Below are positions 1 to 5,785 of a DNA stretch of 6,369 nucleotides, in pieces. The DNA is from an uncultured Collinsella sp. (GTDB lineage: Bacteria > Actinomycetota > Coriobacteriia > Coriobacteriales > Coriobacteriaceae). Made by a program: the position numbers and the translations under genes. The stretch is taken from assembly GCA_900555765.1 (NCBI GenBank), contig USMA01000059.1, forward strand, positions 1 to 6,369, in the 5' to 3' direction. The notes beneath the pieces were generated by a model. The model ran no database searches. It was given only the letters and a program-made list of their open reading frames with translations, and had not been told where the DNA came from. How positions within the stretch are numbered: position 1 is the first letter of the stretch; the number at the start of each line of letters is the position of its first letter.

Positions 1-1
1 G

Positions 2-49
2 CCGGAATTGGAAGCGCTTTTGCTGGCATGGGAAGCACGGGCAGCCTGA
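2..49 (+). CDS. Possible C-terminal end of an upstream gene (partial)
   Basis: The second forward frame is open from the window edge and reads a short helix-like tail rich in Leu, Ala and Glu (PELEALLLAWEARAA) before a TGA at 47-49. The composition is typical of a protein C-terminus, and the stop lies a sensible distance before the htpG promoter. Sixteen codons are too few to name a family. The first forward frame is also open, to a TAG at 124-126, but its translation is less protein-like and runs into the htpG promoter. Existence is only weakly supported. Confidence 0.25.
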   Translation, partial: PELEALLLAWEARAA

Positions 50-101
50 CCATGCCCTATCCAGCCGCTTGTGAACGCTTTATGAATTTTGCAAAAACCC
101 C

Positions 102-129
102 TTGCAAACGAGGAAAAGTGTGCTAGAAT
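102..129 (+). promoter_or_regulatory. htpG promoter with extended -10
   Basis: TTGCAA (102-107) serves as -35 and TAGAAT (124-129) as -10, with a 16-bp spacer. A TGC directly before the -10 makes an extended -10 element, which fits a slightly short spacer. The predicted transcription start falls near 135-137, inside the CIRCE operator, so repressor binding there would block initiation. This looks like a vegetative-sigma promoter controlled by HrcA. Confidence 0.7.
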
Positions 130-133
130 ACAG

Positions 134-160
134 TTAGCACTCAGATAGTATGAGTGCTAA
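134..160. promoter_or_regulatory. CIRCE operator (HrcA binding site)
   Basis: The sequence is TTAGCACTC, nine bases, then GAGTGCTAA, a perfect match to the CIRCE consensus with all nine base pairs intact. CIRCE is bound by the HrcA repressor, which controls groE and dnaK in many bacteria and sometimes htpG. The element overlaps the expected transcription start and also lies in the 5' untranslated region, 24 bases before the ATG. HrcA control of this gene is therefore strongly indicated. Confidence 0.95.
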
Positions 161-184
161 TCTGCAAAGGACGTGACATTTACT

Positions 185-547
185 ATGGCAAAGAAACAGT
201 TCAAGGCGGAATCCAAGCGTCTGCTGGATCTCATGATAAACTCCATTTACACGCATCAGGAAATTTTCCTGCGTGAAATCATTTCCAACGCCTCCGACGC
301 CATCGACAAGCTGTGCTACCTCAGCCTGACCGATGACAAGGTGGGCGTCAAGCGGGATGAGTTTGCCATCAGGCTGGTGTTGGACAAGGAAAAGCGGCTG
401 CTGACCGTCAGCGACAACGGCATCGGCATGGACGCGGATGATCTGGAGAACAACCTGGGCGTCATCGCCTCCTCCGGCTCCTACAAGTTCAAGCAGGAGG
501 TGGGAGACGACGCCAAGGACACCGACGTCATCGGCCAGTTCGGCGTC
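185..547 (+). pseudogene. htpG: HSP90 chaperone HtpG, N-terminal fragment (3'-truncated)
   Basis: Residues 1-121 match the N-terminal GHKL ATPase domain of HtpG, the cytosolic homodimeric ATP-dependent chaperone. Visible landmarks are the [16 protein letters not shown] helix (Glu31 and Asn35 for ATP/Mg), the DNGIGM loop (77-82) and LGVIASSG (91-98). The final conserved segment is VIGQFGV, which in the family continues as GFYSAF; here it becomes Gln-Thr-Phe-His and all homology ends. Only about a fifth of the usual ~620-640 residues is present; the rest of the ATPase domain, the middle domain and the dimerisation domain are missing. The frame stays open to 1732, but past 547 it is only antisense of minus-strand genes. 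ATG 185 is preferred over the GTG at 173, which sits directly against the AAAGGA ribosome binding site (166-171); the spacing to 185 is a rather long 13 bases. HrcA/CIRCE control is expected. Confidence 0.9.
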
Positions 548-550
548 CAG
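542..550. other. Junction between two truncated, convergent gene fragments
   Basis: HtpG homology runs through the GTC codon at 545-547 and stops mid-motif. From the other side, the minus-strand reading frame that starts at 700 reaches the same bases at its codons 51-53 and then enters antisense htpG. The breakpoint therefore lies within a few bases of 542-550. It may be a deletion between two convergent genes, an inversion endpoint, or a metagenome assembly chimera. No insertion sequence, integrase or target-site duplication is visible at it. Confidence 0.75.
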
Positions 551-700
551 ACGTTCCACGCTGTAGCGCATCTGGTGGCCCAAGTTGGCCTTCCCCATGG
601 CCGAAATGTAGCCCGTGGGTTCATCGAGGAGGGGCATCCTCGGCCGCTCGACGTTCAGGTTGAAAAATTCGCGCGCATCGCGCACAGAGACGTTGTCCAT
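545..700 (-). pseudogene. N-terminal fragment of an unidentified protein (3'-truncated)
   Basis: A minus-strand gene starts with ATG at 700 behind a strong ribosome binding site (AAAGGAG, seven bases upstream). Its first ~50 residues begin [13 protein letters not shown] and include [10 protein letters not shown] and [18 protein letters not shown] do not recognise the family. There is no signal peptide or membrane segment in the visible part, so a cytosolic protein is likely. After residue ~51 the frame enters antisense htpG and is no longer real. The structured leader just upstream resembles a T-box, so a gene for amino acid synthesis, uptake or tRNA charging is a reasonable guess, but the sequence alone does not prove it. 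Confidence 0.6.
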
Positions 701-836
701 GGCAGGACTCCTTTCATCGATGTTGGCGGGACCACCGTGCCGCGCGGCCGGTTGGTGCCGGGATCGTCGAGCCAACTCTCTACCCCGACTCTGGATAAAA
801 CGCGCCCGCTCCTTGCGGGCGCGATGGAGTCTATCA
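701..836 (-). promoter_or_regulatory. Candidate T-box-like riboswitch leader (translational type)
   Basis: Read on the minus strand, the leader has a perfect 9-bp GC hairpin (arms 823-815 and 809-801) on a GACTC/GAGTC stem (831-827 with 791-787). This leaves an asymmetric bubble TTTTATCCA (800-792), as in a short Stem I with a specifier loop. AGAGAG follows at about 783-778, then at 737-725 the motif CGGTGGTCCCGCC, close to the T-box core GGGTGGTACCGCG. Its TGGT would pair with an ACCA tRNA end. The ribosome binding site follows directly and no terminator hairpin lies between, so control would be translational, as in actinobacterial ileS leaders. GACTCC (831-826) can also pair with GGAGTC of the ribosome binding site (711-706), an exclusive alternative. 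The specifier could be ATC (Ile), but this is uncertain. TAGACT at 833-828 could instead be a -10, which would remove the stem base from the transcript. Confidence 0.5.
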
Positions 837-850
837 GCGCGCGCGGACAA

Positions 851-890
851 AAATCAACCCCGTGCGGCAAAGAGCGCACGGGGTTGATTT
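851..890 (-). terminator. Intrinsic terminator of the Pro/Ala-rich membrane protein gene
   Basis: A perfect 16-bp stem (851-866 with 875-890) encloses an 8-base loop. On the minus strand it ends in a run of five T before GTCC, the form of a rho-independent terminator. It begins 30 bases after the stop of the minus-strand gene at 920. On the plus strand no T-run follows, so it acts mainly on minus-strand transcripts. It insulates that gene from the T-box-like leader downstream. Confidence 0.9.
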
Positions 891-919
891 GGTCTACGAC
901 CCTCAATTTTTGGCATTTG

Positions 920-1906
920 TTATTCGTCGTCCCCGTCGTTGGGGTCGCCCTTGAGGGTGTTGATGTCCAGGTACTGGTAATAGTCCTCTTTTTGCTGGGT
1001 TTCCGACTCCGCTTGGGTGGGGCCGCGGAACAGCTGGAATCCCTCAAACGCAATGACGCCGAGCAGGGCAATGACAATGGCGATAAAGGCAACCTTGACT
1101 GCCTGCGGAAATTCCGAGAAACGCAGTGCCTTTTCCTCGGCGTAATAATCGGCGAAGCGCTCTTCGCCCGTGCTTTTGGTATACGCCGGTGCGGACGCGG
1201 CCTCCGGGTCATATTCCGGTGCAGGCGTGGCAGCGTACGGATCGTTGGGATAATCGCTCGATGCGGTGCCATAATCCTCGGTCTCGATGCGACCGTTGCC
1301 AGCATAGTCATCGGAATAATCGGAATATGCCGCACCGCCCTCATAGTCCGCGGCGCTCGTGCTGGCGGCAAAAAGTGGGTTAACTGGAACATCGAGCGCC
1401 GGCATGCCGGTAGAGGTCTCATCCAGATCGGCTGCAGCCCAGGAATCGTGGGTAACCTGATGGGCAACGGGCTCATCGAGCCTTGTGACCGGAGGCTTGC
1501 GTGCCGCAGGAACAGGCAACTGCTGGGCGCTGTACATTACGGTGCTGTCGGCCGATTTGCCCTGCGCCGCAGCAGCGAGAAATGCCGCCGTCTCGGACGG
1601 GTCGCTTGCGGGGCGGGGAGCGGGCGTGGGCGCCGAAGTGGGTGCGGGCGTAGGCGCGGGCGACGAAACAGGCGACTGCGCAGGAGTCGGCGCAGATGCG
1701 GGCTTAGGCGCAAGTGTGGGATCGGGGCTTGACGGGCGAGCCCCGCCGCCCATGAGTTCGTCGGCGGTCCACGGGCGATCATCCATCACGTCGTCAAGGC
1801 TTAGCGAAAACAGGTCGTCTTCACCCTCATCGAACATGCGGTGCACATGTCCACCAATTGCCGGAATCAATCCGCGACCGGTGCATGATGCCTTGCTCAA
1901 CGCCAT
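920..1906 (-). CDS. Pro/Ala-rich single-pass membrane protein, function unknown
   Basis: This is a 328-residue protein of no family I recognise. The N-terminus (1-56) is acidic from residue 26 on, with [19 protein letters not shown]. Residues 57-103 are a low-complexity Pro/Ala/Ser tract with PTPAP repeats. Residues ~104-265 are acidic and rich in Tyr, Ser, Asp and Ala, probably disordered. One transmembrane helix lies at ~272-293 ([19 protein letters not shown]), followed by a 35-residue charged tail ending DPNDGDDE. With the Lys just before the helix, the long N-terminal part is probably cytoplasmic and the short tail outside. ATG 1906 is chosen because AAAGGA lies nine bases upstream; ATG 1837 (residue 24) is an alternative, and the frame upstream of 1906 lacks a ribosome binding site. 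It has its own promoter and terminator, so it is likely monocistronic. Such proteins can be envelope or division-associated linkers, but nothing here shows that. Confidence 0.85.
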   Translation of the reverse strand: MALSKASCTGRGLIPAIGGHVHRMFDEGEDDLFSLSLDDVMDDRPWTADELMGGGARPSSPDPTLAPKPASAPTPAQSPVSSPAPTPAPTSAPTPAPRPASDPSETAAFLAAAAQGKSADSTVMYSAQQLPVPAARKPPVTRLDEPVAHQVTHDSWAAADLDETSTGMPALDVPVNPLFAASTSAADYEGGAAYSDYSDDYAGNGRIETEDYGTASSDYPNDPYAATPAPEYDPEAASAPAYTKSTGEERFADYYAEEKALRFSEFPQAVKVAFIAIVIALLGVIAFEGFQLFRGPTQAESETQQKEDYYQYLDINTLKGDPNDGDDE

Positions 1907-1940
1907 TCTGTTCCATCCTTTCGAAATACTAATGACATCG

Positions 1941-1946
1941 ATTATA
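1941..1946 (-). promoter_or_regulatory. -10 element upstream of the membrane protein gene
   Basis: On the minus strand this is a perfect TATAAT, 34 bases before ATG 1906, giving a predicted start near 1934 and a leader of about 28 bases. No good -35 is seen at 17 bp (ACCGGG at 1969-1964). The site lies in the 123-bp gap after the regulator gene, suggesting that the membrane protein gene can be transcribed on its own. Confidence 0.45.
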
Positions 1947-2029
1947 TGGAACTTCCCAAGCGGCCCGGTCTTGGATTCGTGCTTTCCAGAACTCGCACCC
2001 AAAAGGGGAGGGGCAATCCAGGCGAGTGC

Positions 2030-2683
2030 CTACTTGTCGCCGGCCGCCGCCTTGGCCTCATTGAGGTAGCTATAGAAGCTGTACTTGGAGATGCCAAAGA
2101 ACTCGCAGGCGCGCTCGCTCGACTTGGAAATGAGGAAGGCGCCGCGACGGTCGAGGTAGCCAATGGCACGAATGCGCTCGTCTTTGGTCATGAGTGCCGC
2201 GGGCTTGCCCACAAACTGCTCGCACTCGTGCAGCAGGTCCTCGAGCAGGTCGCCGATGTTCTTGGTAATGGGCTCGGGCTCGGTATAGCCCGTGCCGCCG
2301 GTGCCGGTAAAGGCGTCGAGCGAACGCTCAAAAGCCTTCATGAGCGTAATGTCAAAGTTGATGCCCAAAATGCCGACGGGCTTGCCTTCGTCGTTGCGGA
2401 TAAAGATGGTCGAGGACTTGAGCAGCTTGCCATCGGTGGTTTTAGTGAGGTACGGCTCGCGGTCGTGTACATCGGTGGCGCCCTCGTGCATGGACTCAAA
2501 CACAATATGGCTGGGGCCGTCACCCAGTTTGCGCCCGCTGACGTGGCCGTTTTCGATCACCACGATGGAGTGGTCCACGTCCTCGGTCTCCAGATCGTGG
2601 ACGACGACTTCGCAGTTGGGGCCAAATTGGAGCGCCAGGCCGTGTGCAAGGCGCTTATAAAACTCAATCTGTGACGGGGTCAT
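2030..2683 (-). CDS. YheO/DauR-type PAS-HTH transcriptional regulator
   Basis: A 217-residue protein with the two-part architecture of the YheO/DauR family. Residues ~5-115 form the PAS-like YheO sensor domain, with CEVVVHDL, SIVVIENGHVSGRKLGD, LKSSTIFIRNDEGKPVGILGINFDI. A Gly/Thr/Pro/Glu linker follows (126-140). Residues ~143-212 form the C-terminal HTH_22 domain, with the signature LDRRGAFLISKSSERACEFFGISKYSFYSYLNEA, where the last part is the recognition helix. Family members such as DauR control amino acid catabolism genes in response to small metabolites; the ligand here is unknown. ATG 2683 is chosen because AGGAAGG lies five bases upstream; the longer open frame to 2758 has no ribosome binding site and extends beyond the family's N-terminus. 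It is transcribed divergently from dpaL across a 277-bp region with a long palindrome, so local control of the dpaL operon is the simplest inference. Confidence 0.92.
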   Translation of the reverse strand: MTPSQIEFYKRLAHGLALQFGPNCEVVVHDLETEDVDHSIVVIENGHVSGRKLGDGPSHIVFESMHEGATDVHDREPYLTKTTDGKLLKSSTIFIRNDEGKPVGILGINFDITLMKAFERSLDAFTGTGGTGYTEPEPITKNIGDLLEDLLHECEQFVGKPAALMTKDERIRAIGYLDRRGAFLISKSSERACEFFGISKYSFYSYLNEAKAAAGDK

Positions 2684-2715
2684 GGGTGCCTTCCTAAAAA
2701 TTAGTTTGGTCTCAC

Positions 2716-2731
2716 TGTGCCATAAACCACA
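2716..2731. promoter_or_regulatory. Possible CRP/FNR-family site
   Basis: TGTG, eight bases, CACA reproduces the outer halves of the CRP-type spacing (16 bp overall), but the inner conserved bases differ. It lies 33 bases upstream of the regulator start. A CRP/FNR-family protein could act here, though a dyad this short can arise by chance. Confidence 0.2.
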
Positions 2732-2821
2732 CTTGACCGCAAACAAATCCATCAACAAGGCAATTCATGACCGTTCGGCGGCGAAAAAGTACCGATTACG
2801 GCAACAAACAATTCGTTAGGT

Positions 2822-2874
2822 ATGCCAATCAAAAAGTGTGATAGAACATTACTAACAAACTTTTTGTTTGGCAT
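2822..2874. repeat. Long imperfect palindrome, candidate operator for dpaL control
   Basis: The arms are ATGCCAATCAAAAAGT (2822-2837) and ACTTTTTGTTTGGCAT (2859-2874); 15 of 16 positions are complementary. The symmetry continues inward around a centre at 2848 with several further pairs (2839/2857, 2840/2856, 2842-2844/2852-2854). Each arm carries TTGGCAT next to a run of five A or T. The arms are AT-rich with no terminal T-run, which argues for a protein-binding site rather than a terminator. The position, 86 bp before dpaL and ~140 bp before the divergent regulator gene, fits an operator for that regulator. Binding is not shown. Confidence 0.6.
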
Positions 2875-2899
2875 CCACATAAAAGTTCAGTCGTATGAA
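2868..2899 (+). promoter_or_regulatory. Possible dpaL promoter overlapping the palindrome
   Basis: TTGGCA (2868-2873) matches five of six -35 bases and lies in the right arm of the palindrome. TATGAA (2894-2899) is the best downstream -10, but the spacer is 20 bp. Over-long spacers occur in activator-dependent promoters. The pairing is tentative. Confidence 0.25.
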
Positions 2900-2960
2900 T
2901 GGGAATGGGCTGAAACGCGTATGCGGGGGCCGGCAAGAGAGGACTTAAGGAGTTCACCGT

Positions 2961-4175
2961 ATGGCCGATAAGATCCAGTGGGCGGGCAACACGATGCCCA
3001 AGAGCGATGACAAGCACTTGGGAATCATGAGCCTCGACCACGTGAAGAAGGCCCGTGCCTTCCACCAGTCGTTCCCTCAATATACCGTCACTCCGCTTGC
3101 TCGCCTGGACGGTCAGGCCGCGCGCCTGGGCCTGTCTAACCTGTGCGTTAAGGACGAGAGCTATCGCTTTGGCCTCAACGCCTTTAAGGTTCTGGGCGGT
3201 TCGTTTGCCATGGCCAACTACATCGCCGACGAGACCGGCAAGGACTGTGCCGACTGCACCTTCGACTACCTGACCTCCGATCAGCTTGCCAAGGACTTTG
3301 GCCAGGCTACCTTCTTTACCGCTACCGACGGCAACCATGGTCGCGGCGTGGCGTGGGCTGCCAACAAGCTGGGCCAGAAGGCCGTCGTTCACATGCCCAA
3401 GGGTTCCACCAAGCCCCGCTTCGATAACATCGCCGCCGAGGGTGCCACGGTGACCATCGAAGAGGTCAACTACGACGAGTGCGTGCGCATGGCCGCCGCC
3501 GAGGCCGACGCCTGCGAGCGCGGCGTTATCGTTCAGGACACCGCCTGGGAGGGCTATGAGAAGATCCCGTCCTGGATCATGGAGGGTTACGGCACCATGG
3601 CCTCCGAGGCTGCCGAGCAGCTGCGCGAGATGGCCATCAACCGCCCGACGCACGTCTTTGTCCAGGCTGGCGTGGGTTCGCTCGCCGGCGCCGTGGTGGG
3701 CTACTTCACCAACCTTTATCCCGATAACCCGCCCACCTTCGTCGTGGTCGAGTGCGCTCCTGCCGCCTGCCTGTACAAGGGCGCTGCCGCCGGCGACGGC
3801 GACCCGCGCATCGTGGACGGTGACATGCCCTCCATCATGGCCGGTCTGTGCTGCGGCGAGCCCAACATTCTGGGCTGGGATATTCTGCGCAACCACACCA
3901 CCGCCTTCGTGTCCTGCCCCGACTGGGTCACCGCTCGCGGCATGCGCACCCTGGGCGCTCCCGAGAAGGGCGACCCGCGCGTCATCTCTGGCGAGTCCGG
4001 CGCTGTGACCACCGGCCTGGTCGAGACTCTCATGCTCGATCCCGAGTACGCCGAGCTCAAGGAGCTCATCGGCCTGGACAAGACGAGCTCCGTACTCTGC
4101 TTCTCCACGGAAGGTGACACGGATCCCGACCAGTACCGTCGCATCGTCTGGGAAGGCGAATACCCCACTTGCTAA
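2961..4175 (+). CDS. dpaL: Diaminopropionate ammonia-lyase
   Basis: A 404-residue fold-type II PLP enzyme (ygeX in E. coli, 398 residues) that converts 2,3-diaminopropionate to pyruvate and two ammonia in the cytosol; the family accepts both D and L forms. The PLP lysine is Lys76 in RFGLNAFKVLGGS. TATDGNHGRGVAW (121-133) holds Asp123, and VQDTAWEGY (191-199) holds Asp193; these align with E. coli Asp120 and Asp189, the proposed acid/base residues for the two isomers. QAGVGSLAGAV (235-245) is the glycine-rich phosphate-binding loop, and FSTEGDTDP (381-389) is the C-terminal cofactor-side motif. AAGGAG lies eight bases before ATG 2961 and fixes the start. It is the first gene of a plus-strand cluster, 72 bp before ygeY, and divergent from a YheO/DauR-type regulator. 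The full family length is present and no key residue is missing. Confidence 0.97.
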   Translation: MADKIQWAGNTMPKSDDKHLGIMSLDHVKKARAFHQSFPQYTVTPLARLDGQAARLGLSNLCVKDESYRFGLNAFKVLGGSFAMANYIADETGKDCADCTFDYLTSDQLAKDFGQATFFTATDGNHGRGVAWAANKLGQKAVVHMPKGSTKPRFDNIAAEGATVTIEEVNYDECVRMAAAEADACERGVIVQDTAWEGYEKIPSWIMEGYGTMASEAAEQLREMAINRPTHVFVQAGVGSLAGAVVGYFTNLYPDNPPTFVVVECAPAACLYKGAAAGDGDPRIVDGDMPSIMAGLCCGEPNILGWDILRNHTTAFVSCPDWVTARGMRTLGAPEKGDPRVISGESGAVTTGLVETLMLDPEYAELKELIGLDKTSSVLCFSTEGDTDPDQYRRIVWEGEYPTC

Positions 4176-4180
4176 TACTG

Positions 4181-4207
4181 GGCGGAGTAAATAGGTATCG
4201 CTCCGCC
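4181..4207 (+). repeat. Intercistronic hairpin between dpaL and ygeY
   Basis: GGCGGAG (4181-4187) and CTCCGCC (4201-4207) form a perfect 7-bp stem with a 13-base loop, five bases after the dpaL stop. No T-run follows, so it is not a standard intrinsic terminator. It may protect the 3' end of dpaL mRNA or reduce read-through into ygeY. No separate ygeY promoter was recognised. Confidence 0.5.
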
Positions 4208-4247
4208 ACCCCACAGGTAGATTCCTTCGTTTGAAAGGTTATGAACA

Positions 4248-5657
4248 ATGGCTAAAGAACTCGATTTCGACGCTATCAAGGCTGCTGCTGAGTCCCACCG
4301 TGCTGATATGTCGCGTTTTCTTCGCGCAATGATTAGCCACCCCTCTGAGTCCTGCGAGGAGGGTGAGGTTGTCGCTTGCATCAAGGCCGAGATGGAGAGC
4401 CTTGGCTATGACGAGGTCAAGGTCGACGGCCTGGGCAACGTTATGGGCTTTATGGGCGAGGGCGACAAGATCATCGCCATCGACTCCCACATCGACACCG
4501 TCGGCATCGGCAACATCGAGAACTGGGATGCCGATCCCTATGAGGGCTACGAGACCGACGAGATCATCTACGGCCGCGGCGGCTCCGACCAGGAGGGCGG
4601 TATGGCTTCTGCTACCTACGCTGCCAAGATGATGAAGGACATGGGCCTCATCCCCGAGGGCTACAAGATCATGGTCGTCGGCTCCGTGCAGGAGGAGGAC
4701 TGCGACGGTATGTGCTGGCAGTCCATTGTCAACGAATACTTTAACGGCCCCGAGGACGCACGCAGCAAGGTCGAGTTCGTCATCTCCACCGAGCCGACCG
4801 ACGGCGGCATCTACCGCGGTCACCGCGGCCGCATGGAGATCCGCGTCGACATGCACGGCGTCTCCTGCCACGGCTCCGCTCCCGAGCGCGGCGACAACGC
4901 CATCCACAAGATGGCCGAGGTGCTGCTCAATGTGCGCGACCTGAACGAGAACGACGCCGCTGACGACAAGGAGATCAAGGGCCTTGTCAAGATGCTCGAT
5001 CCGAAGTATAATCCTGAGCACTGGGAGGACGCGCGTTTCCTTGGCCGCGGCACCTGCACCACGAGCCAGATCTTCTTCACCTCTCCCTCCCGCTGCGCCG
5101 TCGCCGACAGCTGCTCGATCTCCATCGACCGCCGCATGACTGCAGGCGAGACCTATCAGTCCTGCCTGAAGGAAATCGAAGACCTGCCCGCGTGCAAGAA
5201 GTACGCCAAGGATATCAAGGTCTCCATGTACATGTACGACCGTCCGTCCTGGACCGGCCACGTCTACGAGACCGAGGCTTTCTTCCCCACCTGGATCAAC
5301 AAGGAGACCGCGCCCCACGTGCAGGCGCTCGTCGACGCGCACCACGCTCTCTGGGGCACCGAGCGCATCGGCGCGGACGAAAAAGCCATGTCCACGCGCA
5401 CTGGCCGTCCCTTAACTGACAAGTGGACGTTCTCCACGAACGGCGTTTCTATTCAGGGCCGCTACGGCATCCCCTGCGTCGGCTTCGGCCCTGGCGCTGA
5501 ATCTCAGGCCCACGCGCCCAACGAGATCACCTGGAAGCAGGACCTCGTCACCTGCGCGGCGCTGTACGCGGCTGTCCCCGGTCTCTACAAGCCCGAGAAC
5601 AAGGACGGCTCCGCCACCTCCTTCCGTCAGGAGTTAACGGGTAATAATATCAAATAA
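4248..5657 (+). CDS. ygeY: YgeY-family M20 metallohydrolase
   Basis: A 469-residue member of the M20/ArgE/DapE-like YgeY family, described as linked to selenium-dependent purine metabolism. Dizinc landmarks are all present: IDSHIDTV (78-85; His81, Asp83), [10 protein letters not shown] (Asp114), VQEEDCDG (147-154; catalytic Glu149, metal Glu150), STEPTD (Glu182) and the closing [13 protein letters not shown] (His422). Family-specific stretches include [51 protein letters not shown] and [15 protein letters not shown]. From memory E. coli YgeY is ~403 residues; the extra length here comes mainly from insertions near 163-173, 236-262 and 371-388 and a C-terminal tail (450-469). GAAAGG nine bases upstream supports ATG 4248. 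Its substrate is unsettled; amide or ureido hydrolysis feeding diaminopropionate to DpaL is the likely role. The last codons form one arm of a hairpin that spans the stop. Confidence 0.95.
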   Translation: MAKELDFDAIKAAAESHRADMSRFLRAMISHPSESCEEGEVVACIKAEMESLGYDEVKVDGLGNVMGFMGEGDKIIAIDSHIDTVGIGNIENWDADPYEGYETDEIIYGRGGSDQEGGMASATYAAKMMKDMGLIPEGYKIMVVGSVQEEDCDGMCWQSIVNEYFNGPEDARSKVEFVISTEPTDGGIYRGHRGRMEIRVDMHGVSCHGSAPERGDNAIHKMAEVLLNVRDLNENDAADDKEIKGLVKMLDPKYNPEHWEDARFLGRGTCTTSQIFFTSPSRCAVADSCSISIDRRMTAGETYQSCLKEIEDLPACKKYAKDIKVSMYMYDRPSWTGHVYETEAFFPTWINKETAPHVQALVDAHHALWGTERIGADEKAMSTRTGRPLTDKWTFSTNGVSIQGRYGIPCVGFGPGAESQAHAPNEITWKQDLVTCAALYAAVPGLYKPENKDGSATSFRQELTGNNIK

Positions 5658-5683
5658 CGTGCTTCGCCCGTCATTTGATATTA
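5645..5683 (+). repeat. Hairpin spanning the ygeY stop codon
   Basis: TAATATCAAAT (5645-5655) and ATTTGATATTA (5673-5683) form a perfect 11-bp stem. The left arm includes the last ygeY codons and the first base of the TAA. The loop contains a further ACG/CGT pairing. There is no downstream T-run, so termination is uncertain; a role in mRNA stability or in separating ygeY from ygeW is possible. Confidence 0.65.
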
Positions 5684-5691
5684 AGAGGTTG

Positions 5692-5742
5692 CACTCCGCT
5701 TCGCGCCTCGCCTTTGGCTCGACGCGCGCTGCGTGAGAAGTG
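5692..5742 (+). repeat. GC-rich imperfect stem-loop
   Basis: CACT (5692-5695) can pair with AGTG (5739-5742), an inner CGCG (5702-5705) with CGCG (5723-5726), and GCC (5710-5712) with GGC (5716-5718) around TTT. The stem has several interruptions, so it is less convincing than the flanking perfect hairpins. No coding frame in this stretch looks real. Confidence 0.35.
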
Positions 5743-5774
5743 TTTTTTGCCACGCGCATGTCGCGGCAAAAAAC
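5742..5774 (+). repeat. Perfect 10-bp inverted repeat with T6/A6 base
   Basis: GTTTTTTGCC (5742-5751) and GGCAAAAAAC (5765-5774) are perfectly complementary, with a further GCG/CGC pairing (5754-5756 with 5762-5764) near the loop. The T-run is on the 5' side and the A-run on the 3' side, the reverse of an intrinsic terminator, on both strands. It may be an RNA-processing site, a cruciform-prone DNA site or a protein-binding dyad. Confidence 0.6.
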
Positions 5775-5785
5775 GGATCAAGATC

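Larger units (their letters stand above)
2684..2960. promoter_or_regulatory. Divergent intergenic control region between the regulator and dpaL
   Basis: This 277-bp stretch has no credible gene. It is richer in A and T than its neighbours and separates two divergent starts, so it must hold both promoters. It contains a long palindrome (2822-2874), a weaker TGTG/CACA dyad (2716-2731), several AACAAA-type runs (near 2742, 2805 and 2855), and the dpaL ribosome binding site AAGGAG (2947-2952, eight bases from the start). No convincing minus-strand promoter could be picked out. Confidence 0.7.

Noticed and set aside
801..823. GC hairpin followed by TTTTAT on the minus strand as a second intrinsic terminator
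   Set aside because: The T-run is short, a much stronger terminator lies just upstream at 851-890, and the hairpin fits better as the upper part of the leader stem. A terminator role cannot be fully excluded.
548..1732. The open frame continuing from htpG for some 395 codons past 547
   Set aside because: It runs antisense to two minus-strand genes, has no HtpG homology after VIGQFGV, and ends in an Arg-rich tract that is the mirror of the Pro/Ala-rich codons. It stays open because of high GC content.
1991..2027. ACTCGC/GCGAGT inverted repeat after the regulator gene as a terminator
   Set aside because: Only 6 bp with a long loop and no T-run; weak evidence for termination.
1485..2069. Plus-strand open frame opposite the Pro/Ala-rich gene
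   Set aside because: Its Gly/Ala/Val repeats are the antisense of the PTPAP tract, and it has no ribosome binding site or recognisable domain.
2829..4214. Long minus-strand open frame across dpaL
   Set aside because: It is antisense to a full-length, motif-complete dpaL; its His/Gly/Val-rich composition is typical of an antisense shadow in GC-rich DNA.
4241..4255. Four-codon ORF (MNNG) overlapping the ygeY start
   Set aside because: It is too close to the ribosome binding site to be a convincing leader peptide and is most likely a chance ATG; nothing suggests attenuation.
4239..5345. Long minus-strand open frame across ygeY
   Set aside because: It is antisense to ygeY, of repetitive Val/Asp/His/Leu composition, with no known motif.
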